Positions 24,626-34,028 are shown, counted from the first letter of the stretch. The stretch is 41,452 bases of DNA from Paludibacter sp. (GCA_028710415.1 JAQTUE010000037.1:1-41452); one strand, 5' to 3'. Translations and numbers: made by a program. Notes: a model not told the origin generated them from the sequence alone.

Positions 24626-26239
24626 ATGAATATGGATTTAATGATTATTCTATCAGCATCATTGAAAGTGCTGGCTCCAGTCTCTGATTTTACAGTATTA
24701 CAAGTCCTGTTTGCTGCAACCCCCGTAGTCTTTCTCATTGTACTGTTAGGATTCCTTCGAATGGCAGGCGATAAAAGTGCTTTAATAACTTTAGGAGTTA
24801 CGATTCTCTTAGTCGTGTTTGCGTTTAAATATCCGTTAGCGGATACCGGACTGACGATAGGTTATGGCGTCATGAAAGCTTTTTTCCCCATTTTGTTTAT
24901 TATCCTGATGGCAATTTTTAGTTATAACCTATTGGTATATACTAAAAATATGGACATTATCCGAGCACAATTCACCTCGGTTTCAACCGATAAATGCGTC
25001 CAGGTATTGTTGATTACCTGGGGATTAGGTGGACTACTGGAAGGAATGGCAGGTTTTGGTACTGCTGTGGCCATACCGGCAGCGATTCTGATAAGCCTTG
25101 GATTTAAACCTTTGTTCTCTGCTGTGGCCAGTCTTGTTTCCAACAGTGTTGCAACAGCTTTCGGTGCTGTGGGTACTCCAGTCATTGTATTGGCACGTGA
25201 AGCCGGAATCACCGATATCCAACATTTAAGTGTCAATGTAATCTGGCAACTTTCACCACTTATGTTCCTGATTCCATTTGTGTTGGCTTTTATGACTGAC
25301 CCTCAGTTTAAAAGCGTTCCAAAACATATACTCCTGAGTTTGCTGATTGGTACAGTTTCCCTGGGATCGCAATACATTGCAGCCAGGTACATTGGAGCTG
25401 AAACTCCTGCTATAATTGGTAGTGTTTGCTCCATCATTGTCACTATTGTTTACGGAAGGCTTACCTCCGGAAAAAGTGAAATTAAAACTAAGAAAACAGG
25501 CTTCACAACCCGGACTATATTTGCAGCATGGAGTGTGTATGGGTTGATATTGTTATTGATAGTTGCTACCAGTCCACTCTTCCCGTTGAAAAAGCTTCTG
25601 AGTTTTGCAACACTTGTTATTCCATTCAATCTTTTTGATGCGGTGAAACATGTAGACGCATTAAAAACCATAAAAATTGCTTTCCTGACTGATGCCTGGA
25701 TATTACTTTTCATAGGGTCAATGATTGGCGGCCTGATTCAGGGAGCAAAATTAAAGGAGCTTTTACAGGTACTCTGGAAAACCGTGAAACAATTGAAGAA
25801 AACAATTATTACCGTTAGTGCCCTGATAGCCATGTCCTCGCTGATGGATGAGTCGGGTATGATATTCCAGATTGGAGCTGCACTGGTAGCTATTACAGGA
25901 GCTTTTTATCCATTATTTGCACCTTTGATTGGGTGTGTAGGTACTTTCCTGACCGGAAGCGACACTTCTTCAAACATATTATTCGGAAAGCTTCAGGCGA
26001 ATGTTGCCCATCAGCTGAGCGCACAGGGTGTTGTGGGTAATGCTGGCGATCCAAGTTGGATGGCAGCAGCGAATACTGCAGGCGCAACCGGTGGAAAGAT
26101 CATTTCACCTCAGAGTATTGCAGTAGCAACTTCGGCTTGCAACCAGCAAGGGAAAGAAGGTGAAATCATGAAAAAAGCAATGCCTTTTGCCCTGGGGTAT
26201 ATCGTGATATGCGGCTTAATGGTTTATTTCTTCGGTTAA
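24626..26239 (+). CDS. lctP: L-lactate permease (LctP/LldP family)
   Basis: The 537 residues are mostly hydrophobic, with about a dozen membrane segments, and match the lactate permease family, which takes up L-lactate with protons at the inner membrane. The diagnostic segment GGLLEGMAGFGTAVAIPAAIL lies near residue 133. AFGAVGTPVIVLAREAG follows near residue 176, and the C-terminal part has GTFLTGSDTSSNILFGKLQ. The ATG at 24626 is followed by a second one two codons later. It heads a four-gene unit with lutA, lutB and lutC, which fixes lactate as the likely substrate. Confidence 0.92.
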   Translation: MNMDLMIILSASLKVLAPVSDFTVLQVLFAATPVVFLIVLLGFLRMAGDKSALITLGVTILLVVFAFKYPLADTGLTIGYGVMKAFFPILFIILMAIFSYNLLVYTKNMDIIRAQFTSVSTDKCVQVLLITWGLGGLLEGMAGFGTAVAIPAAILISLGFKPLFSAVASLVSNSVATAFGAVGTPVIVLAREAGITDIQHLSVNVIWQLSPLMFLIPFVLAFMTDPQFKSVPKHILLSLLIGTVSLGSQYIAARYIGAETPAIIGSVCSIIVTIVYGRLTSGKSEIKTKKTGFTTRTIFAAWSVYGLILLLIVATSPLFPLKKLLSFATLVIPFNLFDAVKHVDALKTIKIAFLTDAWILLFIGSMIGGLIQGAKLKELLQVLWKTVKQLKKTIITVSALIAMSSLMDESGMIFQIGAALVAITGAFYPLFAPLIGCVGTFLTGSDTSSNILFGKLQANVAHQLSAQGVVGNAGDPSWMAAANTAGATGGKIISPQSIAVATSACNQQGKEGEIMKKAMPFALGYIVICGLMVYFFG

Positions 26240-26272
26240 TCAGTATCATATCGATCATAAAAATTGAAAAAC

Positions 26273-27013
26273 ATGAAAGTAGGATTATTTATTCCTTGTT
26301 ACGTGAATGCTCTGTACCCGGAAGTGGGAGTAGCCACGTACAAACTATTAATCAGTTTAGGTGTTGAAGTGGATTATCCGCTCGATCAGACCTGTTGTGG
26401 GCAACCTATGGCGAATGGAGGATTTGAAGAAAAAGCATTACCCTTGGCCATCCAGTTTGACAAACTATTTGAAAAGTACGATTATATAGTGGCACCTTCA
26501 GCCAGTTGCGTCAGCTTTGTAAAGGACAATTACCCGCCCATTATGGAACGGAATAACCACATGAGCCAATCGAGCAAAAAGATTTATGAAATATGTGAGT
26601 TCCTGCATGATATTTTGAAAGTTGAAAAGCTTTCAGGACGTTTTCCACACAAAGTGAGCATTCATAACAGTTGCCATGGATTGAGGGAGCTCAAGCTGTC
26701 GGCAGCCAGTGAATTGAATATCCCTTATTATTCAAAAATCAAAAAGCTACTTTCATTGGTTGAGGGCGTTGAAGTATTTGAACCGCAGAAAATGGACGAA
26801 TGCTGTGGCTTCGGGGGAATGTATTCTATCGAAGAACAGGCAGTATCTGTTTGTATGGGCCAGGATAAAGTGAAAAATCACATTTCTACCGGAGCATCTT
26901 ATATCACAGGGGCTGACAGTTCCTGTCTCATGCACATGCAGGGCGTAGTTCAACGGGATAAGCTTCCCATTAAATTTATTCATGTAGTCGAAATTTTATC
27001 AGCAGGATTATGA
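26273..27013 (+). CDS. lutA: LutA/LldE, lactate utilisation CCG-domain protein
   Basis: LutA is one subunit of the LutABC L-lactate oxidation complex. Two cysteine-rich CCG domains are visible: CCGQPMANGG near residue 43 with an upstream cysteine in IPCYVN, and CHGLRE near residue 133 with CCGFGG near residue 180. The ATG at 26273 (MKVGLFIPCYVN, 246 residues) is chosen; a TTG at 26264 would add only three residues. The stop overlaps the start of lutB by four bases (ATGA), so the two are translationally coupled. Confidence 0.95.
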   Translation: MKVGLFIPCYVNALYPEVGVATYKLLISLGVEVDYPLDQTCCGQPMANGGFEEKALPLAIQFDKLFEKYDYIVAPSASCVSFVKDNYPPIMERNNHMSQSSKKIYEICEFLHDILKVEKLSGRFPHKVSIHNSCHGLRELKLSAASELNIPYYSKIKKLLSLVEGVEVFEPQKMDECCGFGGMYSIEEQAVSVCMGQDKVKNHISTGASYITGADSSCLMHMQGVVQRDKLPIKFIHVVEILSAGL

Positions 27014-28377
27014 GTACAAAACATTCAAAAGCAGGCGAAGTCTTCCTGGAAGACAGAAATCATGCTTCGTGGCATAACGAGGCACTCTGGTTTGTACGCG
27101 AAAAAAGGGACAGGATCAGTAAAGATATTCCTGAATGGGAAGAGTTACGCGAACTATCGAGTAAAATAAAAATGCATACGGTAAGCCACCTGGATAAATA
27201 CCTGAAAGAGTTTACAAAAAAGGCAGAAGCGAATGGGTTGATTGTCCATTGGGCTGCCGACGCTCAGGAGCACAATGAGATTGTATACGGCATTCTTCAA
27301 CAGAACAATGTGAAGAAGCTGGTAAAAAGCAAATCGATGTTGACCGAGGAGTGCCATTTGAATCCATACCTGATCGAGCATGGCATTGATGTAGTCGAGA
27401 GTGACCTGGGTGAGCGGATCCTGCAATTAATGGATATTGCACCCAGCCATATCGTGTTGCCCGCCATCCATATTACACGGCAGCAGGTTGGCGAGTTGTT
27501 TGAAGATAAACTGGGTACTGAAAAAGGGAATTGTGATCCAACTTACCTGACCCGTGCTGCCCGTAAACACCTGCGCAATGAGTTTCTGACTGCAGATGCA
27601 GGTATGACAGGTGCCAATTTTGCCATTGCCGAAACGGGTGATATTGTAGTTTGTACCAACGAAGGAAATGCCGATATGGGCACTTCGCTTCCCAAGCTTC
27701 ATATCGTATCCATGGGGTTGGAGAAAGTAATTCCAGACCTGAAATCGTTGGGTGTCTTTACCCGATTGCTGGCACGTTCGGCAACAGGGCAGCCTGTTAC
27801 AACCTATACTTCCCATTTCAGGAAACCCCGCCAGGGTGGTGAATTGCATGTTGTGATTGTCGATAATGGGAGGAGCAAGGTACTAGGCAATAAGGATCAT
27901 GTCAAGACCCTGAATTGTATCCGTTGTGGGGCCTGTATGAATACCTGCCCGGTATATCGTCGGACTGGAGGTTATTCCTATACTTACTTTATCCCTGGAC
28001 CGATAGGCATTAATCTGGGCATGCTGAAATCGCCTGCCGATTATTACGACAATGTTTCGGCTTGTTCGTTATGTTTTTCATGCAACAATGTTTGTCCTTC
28101 CATGATCGATTTAGGCCAGCAAATCTACAAGTGGCGTCAGGACCTGGATAGCCTGCATGTAGCCGATCCGACCAAGAAACTTATTTCGGGTGGACTTAAG
28201 TTCCTGTTTACAAGGCCCGGGTTGTACAATACCTCCTTGAAAATGGCGCCTGTTGTAAACGTGATGCCTCGTTTCATGCTCTACAATGGCCTGAACGAGT
28301 GGGGGAAAGGCCGTGAATTGCCTGTATTTGCCAAAGAGTCGTTTACAGATCTCTGGAAAAAAGGGAAAGTAAAATAA
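27010..28377 (+). CDS. lutB: LutB/LldF, iron-sulfur lactate utilisation protein
   Basis: LutB combines a LUD-type domain with a ferredoxin-like domain and passes electrons from lactate. The 455 residues match the family. The N-terminal two-thirds contains TADAGMTGANFAIAETGDIV near residue 197. The C-terminal third has two 4Fe-4S motifs, CIRCGACMNTCPVYR near residue 304 and CSLCFSCNNVCPSM near residue 352. It overlaps lutA by four bases. lutC follows about 50 bases after its stop. Confidence 0.95.
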   Translation: MSTKHSKAGEVFLEDRNHASWHNEALWFVREKRDRISKDIPEWEELRELSSKIKMHTVSHLDKYLKEFTKKAEANGLIVHWAADAQEHNEIVYGILQQNNVKKLVKSKSMLTEECHLNPYLIEHGIDVVESDLGERILQLMDIAPSHIVLPAIHITRQQVGELFEDKLGTEKGNCDPTYLTRAARKHLRNEFLTADAGMTGANFAIAETGDIVVCTNEGNADMGTSLPKLHIVSMGLEKVIPDLKSLGVFTRLLARSATGQPVTTYTSHFRKPRQGGELHVVIVDNGRSKVLGNKDHVKTLNCIRCGACMNTCPVYRRTGGYSYTYFIPGPIGINLGMLKSPADYYDNVSACSLCFSCNNVCPSMIDLGQQIYKWRQDLDSLHVADPTKKLISGGLKFLFTRPGLYNTSLKMAPVVNVMPRFMLYNGLNEWGKGRELPVFAKESFTDLWKKGKVK

Positions 28378-28428
28378 CGGTTCCATTCCAAAGGGTTTTT
28401 ACTATAAACAGAATAATAATTGAAAGAT

Positions 28429-29007
28429 ATGACCAGCAAAGAAACCATATTAAACAATATAAAAAGTAATATTGGCACGCAGTACGACATGCCTGATTTT
28501 AAAATGAATGCAATTCAATATCCCGATAAGATTGCACGGTTCTCAGAAGTGCTAAAGTCGGTAGGAGGGGTTGCTTACATTCTCAAGCCAAGCGAAGATG
28601 TCAATGAAGTGATTAAAACGATCTATCCCGATGCAAAAGTGATTGCTTCAAATATCCCTGGGATAAACTGTGCCAACCTTAATCCCGATAAGTTGGATGA
28701 TGCCCATAAACTGACCGGCATTGACCTGGCAGTAGTAAATGGTGAATTAGGGGTTGCAGAGAATGCCTGCGTATGGATTCCTCAGAATGTGGTACATAAA
28801 GCCATCTATTTTATTGCCGAGGAAATGGTGTTGTTGCTTGATAAAGACAATCTGGTAAATAATATGCACGAAGCGTACCAACAAATCACATTCAATGAAA
28901 GCGGATTTGGTATATTCATTTCAGGCCCCTCCAAGACAGCTGATATTGAACAGGCGCTGGTCATCGGGGCACATGGTGTGAAAGGGTTGACAGTTATTTT
29001 GAAATAA
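28429..29007 (+). CDS. lutC: LutC/LldG, LUD-domain lactate utilisation protein
   Basis: The third subunit of the LutABC system. The ATG at 28429 (MTSKETILNNIKSNI) gives 192 residues; a TTG nine bases earlier is less likely. The LUD domain is visible in GELGVAENACVWIPQN near residue 105 and in the C-terminal ISGPSKTADIEQALVIGAHGVK, typical of YkgG/LutC proteins. It is the last gene of the operon and is followed by a large hairpin. Confidence 0.93.
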   Translation: MTSKETILNNIKSNIGTQYDMPDFKMNAIQYPDKIARFSEVLKSVGGVAYILKPSEDVNEVIKTIYPDAKVIASNIPGINCANLNPDKLDDAHKLTGIDLAVVNGELGVAENACVWIPQNVVHKAIYFIAEEMVLLLDKDNLVNNMHEAYQQITFNESGFGIFISGPSKTADIEQALVIGAHGVKGLTVILK

Positions 29008-29063
29008 ATATGACTGGAAAGTAATTGATTGATTTGTTGCTTTCTAATTAGTTTATCTAAAGT

Positions 29064-29127
29064 AAAGATATCATTCTTTCCTTATAATTGCTGAAAGGCA
29101 ATTTAAAGGAAAGGATGGTATTTTTAT
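29064..29127 (+). terminator. Terminator of the lactate operon
   Basis: ATATCATTCTTTCCTT pairs with AAGGAAAGGATGGTAT (two G-T pairs), with a second inner stem AATTGC / GCAATT, followed by TTTTTATTT. It lies about 60 bases after lutC and faces the convergent AroE-like gene. Confidence 0.75.
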
Positions 29128-29158
29128 TTATTGAAAGCATAGAAAATTTTAATTCTTG

Positions 29159-30061
29159 TCAGATTTTTTCAGGGGAATGATCTACATCCAATTCCCAGCA
29201 TTCAGCAATTTTAGCTTCAGAAATACTGAATCGGGTATCATCATAATCCATCCCATCCAAAAACAATTTCCATTGCTTTATCATCTGAGGAACATACATA
29301 TCTTTTCCCTGAATGAAATGAATCCCGGAGGCAATGCAATATTCCTGCAGGTAGTTACTCTTTCCATCTTTTTCTGGCATATTATGATCGAAAACCATTT
29401 TACATCCTGCCAGGATATCCGTTAGATTCAAGGCTTCTGTCAAGTTAGCTGTAGATGCCTGTGTTGCATTTACTACTAAATCGTATGGTCCATCAAAATG
29501 ATTTAACCCTAGTTCTTCCATTTTAGTTTCAACACGATCTTTATTCCTGCCGGTCATGGTAACTTTCATGCCTAAGCTTTTAAGTACATGGGTGGCAACA
29601 CCTGATACCCCGCCATTGCCATAAATGACAGCCCTTTTTATATTCATGCCGGTAGTTGCAATATGCCTGCGTAGGGCTGTTTCAAAACCAAAAGCATCGG
29701 TATTGTAACCAAGAAGTCTGCCATTTTCATTGATGATGGTATTGACTGCACCGGTCTTTTTAGCTAATTCTTCAACCCAATCCAGATAAGGTATAACAGC
29801 TGATTTTAGTCCCTGTCCGGTCACTGCACCACCTCTGGAAATAGGTGCCCTTAGCAGGTTAATGTAGGTTTCTGCGTTTATTTGATATCCAAAGGTAAAA
29901 TAGATGATGTTAACTCCCAAAGTCCGTAGAGCCTTGTTGTGCTTCTCAATCGAAGATTGGCTCCCGGAGGTTGAAAATATAAATCGCGTCTGGGTATTTA
30001 ATGAAACTAGCTCATCAACCTGGGTCTTTAAATTACTCATTTTTATAAATTTAAATGACAT
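29159..30061 (-). CDS. Divergent shikimate dehydrogenase (AroE) family protein
   Basis: The 300 residues follow the AroE layout: a substrate domain with STSGSQSSIEKHN near residue 30, a segment equivalent to the catalytic loop (GGAVTGQGLKSAVIPYLD near residue 77), GAVNTI near residue 105 and GYNTDAFGF near residue 118, then a Rossmann nucleotide site YGNGGVSGVATHVL near residue 146. The usual NVTxPxK loop is changed to AVTGQGLK, keeping the lysine but losing the Asn and Pro. With an extended N-terminus, this suggests a paralog with another substrate, perhaps quinate-like. A second ATG at 30038-30040 is also possible. Confidence 0.75.
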   Translation of the reverse strand: MSFKFIKMSNLKTQVDELVSLNTQTRFIFSTSGSQSSIEKHNKALRTLGVNIIYFTFGYQINAETYINLLRAPISRGGAVTGQGLKSAVIPYLDWVEELAKKTGAVNTIINENGRLLGYNTDAFGFETALRRHIATTGMNIKRAVIYGNGGVSGVATHVLKSLGMKVTMTGRNKDRVETKMEELGLNHFDGPYDLVVNATQASTANLTEALNLTDILAGCKMVFDHNMPEKDGKSNYLQEYCIASGIHFIQGKDMYVPQMIKQWKLFLDGMDYDDTRFSISEAKIAECWELDVDHSPEKI

Positions 30062-30120
30062 TGCTGTCCTGCATTTATTTAATACCCTGTTAGCTTTATG
30101 AATAAAACATTTTTCAACTA

Positions 30121-30128
30121 CAAAATTA
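30121..30128 (-). promoter_or_regulatory. Possible -7 box of the AroE-like gene
   Basis: TAATTTTG on the minus strand fits TAnnTTTG, giving a leader of about 50 bases. No clear upstream TTTG. Confidence 0.4.
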
Positions 30129-30234
30129 CACTTTGTTTTTAAATTTAAATTCGTTGAATGATTAAATTTAATATAAATATGAATGCTTGAAAATCAATTA
30201 CTCACGGGTATTCTAAAGGAATAGATTATTTCAG

Positions 30235-30242
30235 TATCTTTG
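30235..30242 (+). promoter_or_regulatory. Likely -7 box of the YgiQ-type gene
   Basis: TATCTTTG matches TAnnTTTG about 60 bases before the ATG at 30304. Confidence 0.5.
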
Positions 30243-30303
30243 TATCCTTGAAAATGAGCTGCTGAACCGGAAAGTTTTAGCAGTATATCTTACAGAAAAA
30301 CAT

Positions 30304-32130
30304 ATGCAGGACAACCTATATAAACTTACCGATTTTCTTCCTACTACTAAAAAAGAACTGGAACTGCGTGGCTGGAATGAAGTTGATGTGGTGCTTTTCA
30401 GCGGCGATGCCTATATCGACCATCCCTCGTTTGGAGCAGCTGTCATTGGGCGGATACTCGAGGCACAGGGATTGCAGGTTGCCATCGTGCCACAACCTAA
30501 CTGGCGGGATGATTTGCGTGATTTCAAGAAAATGGGTCGTCCGCGTATGTTTTTTGCTGTTTCAGCTGGGAATATGGATTCCATGGTGAACCATTATACT
30601 GCCAACAAGCGCCTTCGTTCGGATGATGCCTATACGCCGGATGGCAAAGCGGGTATGCGACCTGATTATGCGACCATTACCTATTGCAATATCATCCGGA
30701 AACTGTATCCGGAAGTGCCGATTGTGATCGGTGGGATAGAAGCTTCCCTGCGCCGCTTCACGCATTATGATTACTGGTCGGATAAATTGATGCCCTCCAT
30801 TATTGTGGATTCAAAAGCCGATTTATTGATTTACGGAATGGGGGAGAAGCCCCTGGTGGAATTGGTGCATCACTTGCAGTCAGGCAAGACTTTCAAGGAA
30901 CTTCAGGACATTCCCCAAACATCCTACCTTTCGAAAGAAATACCAACCCATCCTGAATGGAAAGATATATCACTGGTATCTCATGAGATATGCCTGACCG
31001 ATAAAAAGAAATATGCTTCCAACTTCAAACATATTGAAGAAGAATCGAATAAGTACAACGCAGCAAGATTAATCCAACAAACAGGCAACCGGTGGGTGAT
31101 TGTCAATCCGCCCTATGAGCCACTTACTGAAGCAGAACTGGACGCCTCTTTCGATTTACCCTATACCCGGTTGCCGCATCCTAAGTACAAGGACAAGACT
31201 ATTCCGGCTTATGAAATGATCAAGTTTTCGGTCAACCTGCACCGGGGTTGTTTTGGAGGTTGTGCATTCTGTACTATTTCTGCCCACCAGGGGAAACATA
31301 TTGTATCACGATCCAAAGATTCCATCCTACAGGAAGTGAAACAGATTACCGCTATGCCCGATTTTAAAGGCTATTTAAGCGATCTTGGAGGCCCTTCAGC
31401 CAATATGTATCAAATGCATGGTATTGATATGGAAATCTGTCGCAAATGCAACAAACCATCCTGCATATATCCAAAAGTGTGTTTCAACCTGAATACCGAC
31501 CACAGTTCCTTGCTGGATATTTATCGTTCTGTTGATAAAATCCCCGGTATCAAGAAGTCGTTTATAGGCAGTGGCGTTCGTTATGACATGTTACTAAGCG
31601 ATACAAAAAACCAACAGGCAAATAAAAGCCATGCTGACTATATCCGGGAGTTGATCACCAACCATGTCTCCGGACGGTTGAAGATTGCTCCAGAACATAC
31701 CTCGGATAAAGTGCTGAACTTGATGCGTAAGCCAACATTTACTTATTTCGGTCAGTTTAAGGCACAATTCGATCGTATAAACCATGAAGCAGGATTGAAC
31801 CAACAACTGATTCCTTACTTTATATCCAGCCATCCGGGAAGTACCAACGAAGATATGGCAGAACTGGCAGCACTGACCAAGAAGCTTGATTTCCGCCTGG
31901 AACAGGTACAGGATTTTACGCCGACACCCATGACTCTGGCAACAGAAATCTATTATTCAGGGTATCATCCCTATACTATGGAGCCTGTCTTTACTGCCAA
32001 AAGTAAAGATGAGAAGCTGGAACAACGGAAGTTCTTTTTTTGGTATAAAAATGAATACAAGAATCTTATTATTAAAGACCTGCAACGGTTGAAGAGGCCT
32101 GATTTACTGAAGAAATTGTTTGAAAGGTAA
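30304..32130 (+). CDS. ygiQ: YgiQ-family radical SAM protein
   Basis: A 608-residue radical SAM protein. The N-terminal part has a B12-binding-like/UPF0313 layout (FSGDAYIDHPSFGAAVIGRILEAQG near residue 33, then IVIGGIEASLRRFTHYDYW). The radical SAM motif CFGGCAFC (CxxxCxxC) lies near residue 317 and coordinates the 4Fe-4S cluster. CRKCNKPSCIYPKVC near residue 380 adds more cysteines. The family is widely conserved but its reaction is not known to me. It appears to be a single-gene unit with its own promoter box. Confidence 0.9.
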   Translation: MQDNLYKLTDFLPTTKKELELRGWNEVDVVLFSGDAYIDHPSFGAAVIGRILEAQGLQVAIVPQPNWRDDLRDFKKMGRPRMFFAVSAGNMDSMVNHYTANKRLRSDDAYTPDGKAGMRPDYATITYCNIIRKLYPEVPIVIGGIEASLRRFTHYDYWSDKLMPSIIVDSKADLLIYGMGEKPLVELVHHLQSGKTFKELQDIPQTSYLSKEIPTHPEWKDISLVSHEICLTDKKKYASNFKHIEEESNKYNAARLIQQTGNRWVIVNPPYEPLTEAELDASFDLPYTRLPHPKYKDKTIPAYEMIKFSVNLHRGCFGGCAFCTISAHQGKHIVSRSKDSILQEVKQITAMPDFKGYLSDLGGPSANMYQMHGIDMEICRKCNKPSCIYPKVCFNLNTDHSSLLDIYRSVDKIPGIKKSFIGSGVRYDMLLSDTKNQQANKSHADYIRELITNHVSGRLKIAPEHTSDKVLNLMRKPTFTYFGQFKAQFDRINHEAGLNQQLIPYFISSHPGSTNEDMAELAALTKKLDFRLEQVQDFTPTPMTLATEIYYSGYHPYTMEPVFTAKSKDEKLEQRKFFFWYKNEYKNLIIKDLQRLKRPDLLKKLFER

Positions 32131-32139
32131 TATCAGTTA

Positions 32140-32239
32140 TACCGACCCGCTCGCTAACTTTACCGACCCGCTCGCTAAGACCTTCATTCTTTGTAACAGC
32201 GAGCGGGTCGATAATATTTGCATCATGCGAGCGGTTCAA
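32140..32239. repeat. GC-rich hairpin repeat, copy 1 (downstream of ygiQ)
   Basis: Two direct arms TACCGACCCGCTCGCTAA (32140-32157 and 32161-32178) are followed by the inverted arm AGCGAGCGGGTCGATA (32198-32213) and a degenerate one, GCGAGCGGTTCAA, at 32227-32239. The arms are far more GC-rich than the surroundings. A copy of the same element, including much of its loop, lies at 32960-33035 on the other side of the TPR gene. Confidence 0.85.
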
Positions 32240-32247
32240 TAAAAACA

Positions 32248-32916
32248 TTATTTCTGAGTTATATTTTTAAAATATGTTTTAGCAATAGTATTCCCAAGTT
32301 TAGAAGCCTTTTCCCAATCTGCTATAGCTAATTGCTTCTTTCCCAACTTTTGATAACAAACACCCCGGTTTGTCAATATGATGTCATCATCAGGTTTCTG
32401 CTCCAGGTATATGCTGTAATCGGCTATTGCTTCACTTATCCTGTTTGTTTTCAGATAACAATAAGCTCTTCCGGAATAATACTGCACAATCAGAATCGAC
32501 TTTTCTTCTGCTTTCTTACTTAATTCAATTGCATTTGTAAATTCAGGAATTGATTTATTAAATTCTTTTTTCAACCGGTACAATTCAGCTAAATAAAAGC
32601 AGATCTCATCATCCTGTTCATGAATTCGTTTAGCAATATAGAAGTTCTGCAAGATTGAATCCGGGTATTCTTTATCCAGCAAACAGGCTTTGTACAGCAA
32701 CTCATACGATTTATGCATAGTAGAATCACTCTGGATCGCTTTAATAATGAATGGTAATGATTCCCTACCATGACCATTACTTAAACATTTGATAGCCTGG
32801 TTTGCAAAACTAATGGAGCGTTCACTTTCTTCAAACGAAATATTGTATATTTTTTTCTGTTGGCCAATTACATTTAATTGAAAAGAGAAAAATATTAATA
32901 GTAAAAATAGTCTCAT
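32248..32916 (-). CDS. Secreted tetratricopeptide-repeat protein
   Basis: The 222 residues begin with a signal peptide (MRLFLLLIFFSFQLNVIG, likely cut before QQKK), so the product is periplasmic or exported. TPR-like helices follow. The clearest are VQYYSGRAYCYLKTNRISEAI near residue 146 and NRGVCYQKLGKKQLAIADWEKA near residue 184, with a family-like ending NTIAKTYFKN. No enzyme domain is seen, so it is probably a protein-interaction scaffold. The gene is bounded on both sides by copies of the same GC-rich hairpin repeat. Confidence 0.75.
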   Translation of the reverse strand: MRLFLLLIFFSFQLNVIGQQKKIYNISFEESERSISFANQAIKCLSNGHGRESLPFIIKAIQSDSTMHKSYELLYKACLLDKEYPDSILQNFYIAKRIHEQDDEICFYLAELYRLKKEFNKSIPEFTNAIELSKKAEEKSILIVQYYSGRAYCYLKTNRISEAIADYSIYLEQKPDDDIILTNRGVCYQKLGKKQLAIADWEKASKLGNTIAKTYFKNITQK

Positions 32917-32959
32917 CTTTTATTTCAGTTTATAGTCAATGTTCAGGTAAGAGCATGTT

Positions 32960-33035
32960 ATACCGACCCCTTCGCTAAGATTTTCAATCTTTGTATCAGC
33001 GAGCGGGTCGATAATTATAGCAAGCGGGTCGATAA
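32960..33035. repeat. GC-rich hairpin repeat, copy 2 (upstream of the TPR gene)
   Basis: One direct arm TACCGACCCCTTCGCTAA (32960-32977) is followed by two inverted arms, AGCGAGCGGGTCGATAAT at about 32998-33015 and AGCAAGCGGGTCGATAAT at about 33019-33036. The loop AAGATTTTCAATCTTTGTA resembles AAGACCTTCATTCTTTGTA in copy 1. The last arm touches the stop region of the aldo/keto reductase gene. Confidence 0.85.
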
Positions 33036-33038
33036 TAT

Positions 33039-34028
33039 TCACCATTTCTCTTTCGCCAGATCCGGCAAGATATATTCTTCGTAAAGTTGTTTGACTCCAA
33101 CCATTTGTGCTTTCGAAAGATCAGGTAATTCAGAAGCACCCAGGTTTGATAGTATTTGTTCGGGTCGTGATGCCCCGGGAATGATACAGCTTACTTCATG
33201 GAACATTAAGATCCATTTCAGGGCAATGGCAGCCAGATTTGAATCTACAGGGAATAGCTTTTTGATTTCATCCACCGTATGGAGTCCTTTCAGGTAATCA
33301 ATGCCTGAGAATGTCTCGCCCTTGTCAAATGCTTCCCCGTGACGGTTAAAAGCACGATGGTCGTGAGCATTAAAAGTAGTATCAGGCGTAAATTTACCGG
33401 TTAATAATCCGCTGGCCAAGGGCACCCTGACTATGATCCCTACATTCTTTTTGGCAGCTGCTGCAAAGAAATCGGTAGCCGGGCGTTGCCTGAACATATT
33501 GAAAATAATCTGGATCGTTGTCACATTATCGTATTCAATGGCTTGAAGGGCTTCTTCCACTCTTTCAACGCTTACTCCCAGATTCTGTATTTTGCCTTCT
33601 TGCTTCAAGGTGCTGAATAAGTCGAATATCTCCGGGCGGTAATAAGTTTCAGTGGGTGGACAATGCAACTGTATCAGATCAAGTGTTTCCAGGTTCATGC
33701 TCTTCAGGCTATGCTCTACAAATTTACGTAAGGCATCCGGTTGATAAGCTTCATCCACATGAGGCGATAATTTCCTCCCGCATTTCGTGGCTACATAGAT
33801 TCGCTCACTCCGGGATTGAATCAGTCTTCCCACGGCTTTTTCACTCTCACCGTTCCCATACACATCGGCGGTATCTATAAAGTTTACACCATGATCCACT
33901 GCTGTATTTAAAATACGGTCCGCATTCGAATGATCAAATTTCTCTCCCCATTTTCCACCTACCTGCCAGGTTCCCAGGCTAATCTCTGAAATCTCAAATC
34001 CTGTCTTTCCAAGTATACGCTTTTTCAT
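33039..34028 (-). CDS. Aldo/keto reductase
   Basis: The 329 residues fold as an NADPH-dependent aldo/keto reductase TIM barrel. The catalytic tetrad is visible: Asp and Tyr in FIDTADVYGNGESE near residue 52, Lys in VATKCGRKL near residue 81, and His in LIQLHCPP near residue 121. The C-terminal cofactor segment is CIIPGASRPEQILSN near residue 287. The subfamily resembles general YajO/IolS-like reductases, and the physiological substrate is unknown. It starts at an ATG (34026-34028) with a promoter-like box about 50 bases upstream. Confidence 0.88.
   Translation of the reverse strand: MKKRILGKTGFEISEISLGTWQVGGKWGEKFDHSNADRILNTAVDHGVNFIDTADVYGNGESEKAVGRLIQSRSERIYVATKCGRKLSPHVDEAYQPDALRKFVEHSLKSMNLETLDLIQLHCPPTETYYRPEIFDLFSTLKQEGKIQNLGVSVERVEEALQAIEYDNVTTIQIIFNMFRQRPATDFFAAAAKKNVGIIVRVPLASGLLTGKFTPDTTFNAHDHRAFNRHGEAFDKGETFSGIDYLKGLHTVDEIKKLFPVDSNLAAIALKWILMFHEVSCIIPGASRPEQILSNLGASELPDLSKAQMVGVKQLYEEYILPDLAKEKW

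Noticed and set aside
32140..33035. A transposon carrying the TPR gene
   Set aside because: The flanking repeats have terminal symmetry, but there is no transposase and no visible target-site duplication. A repeat family is the safer description.
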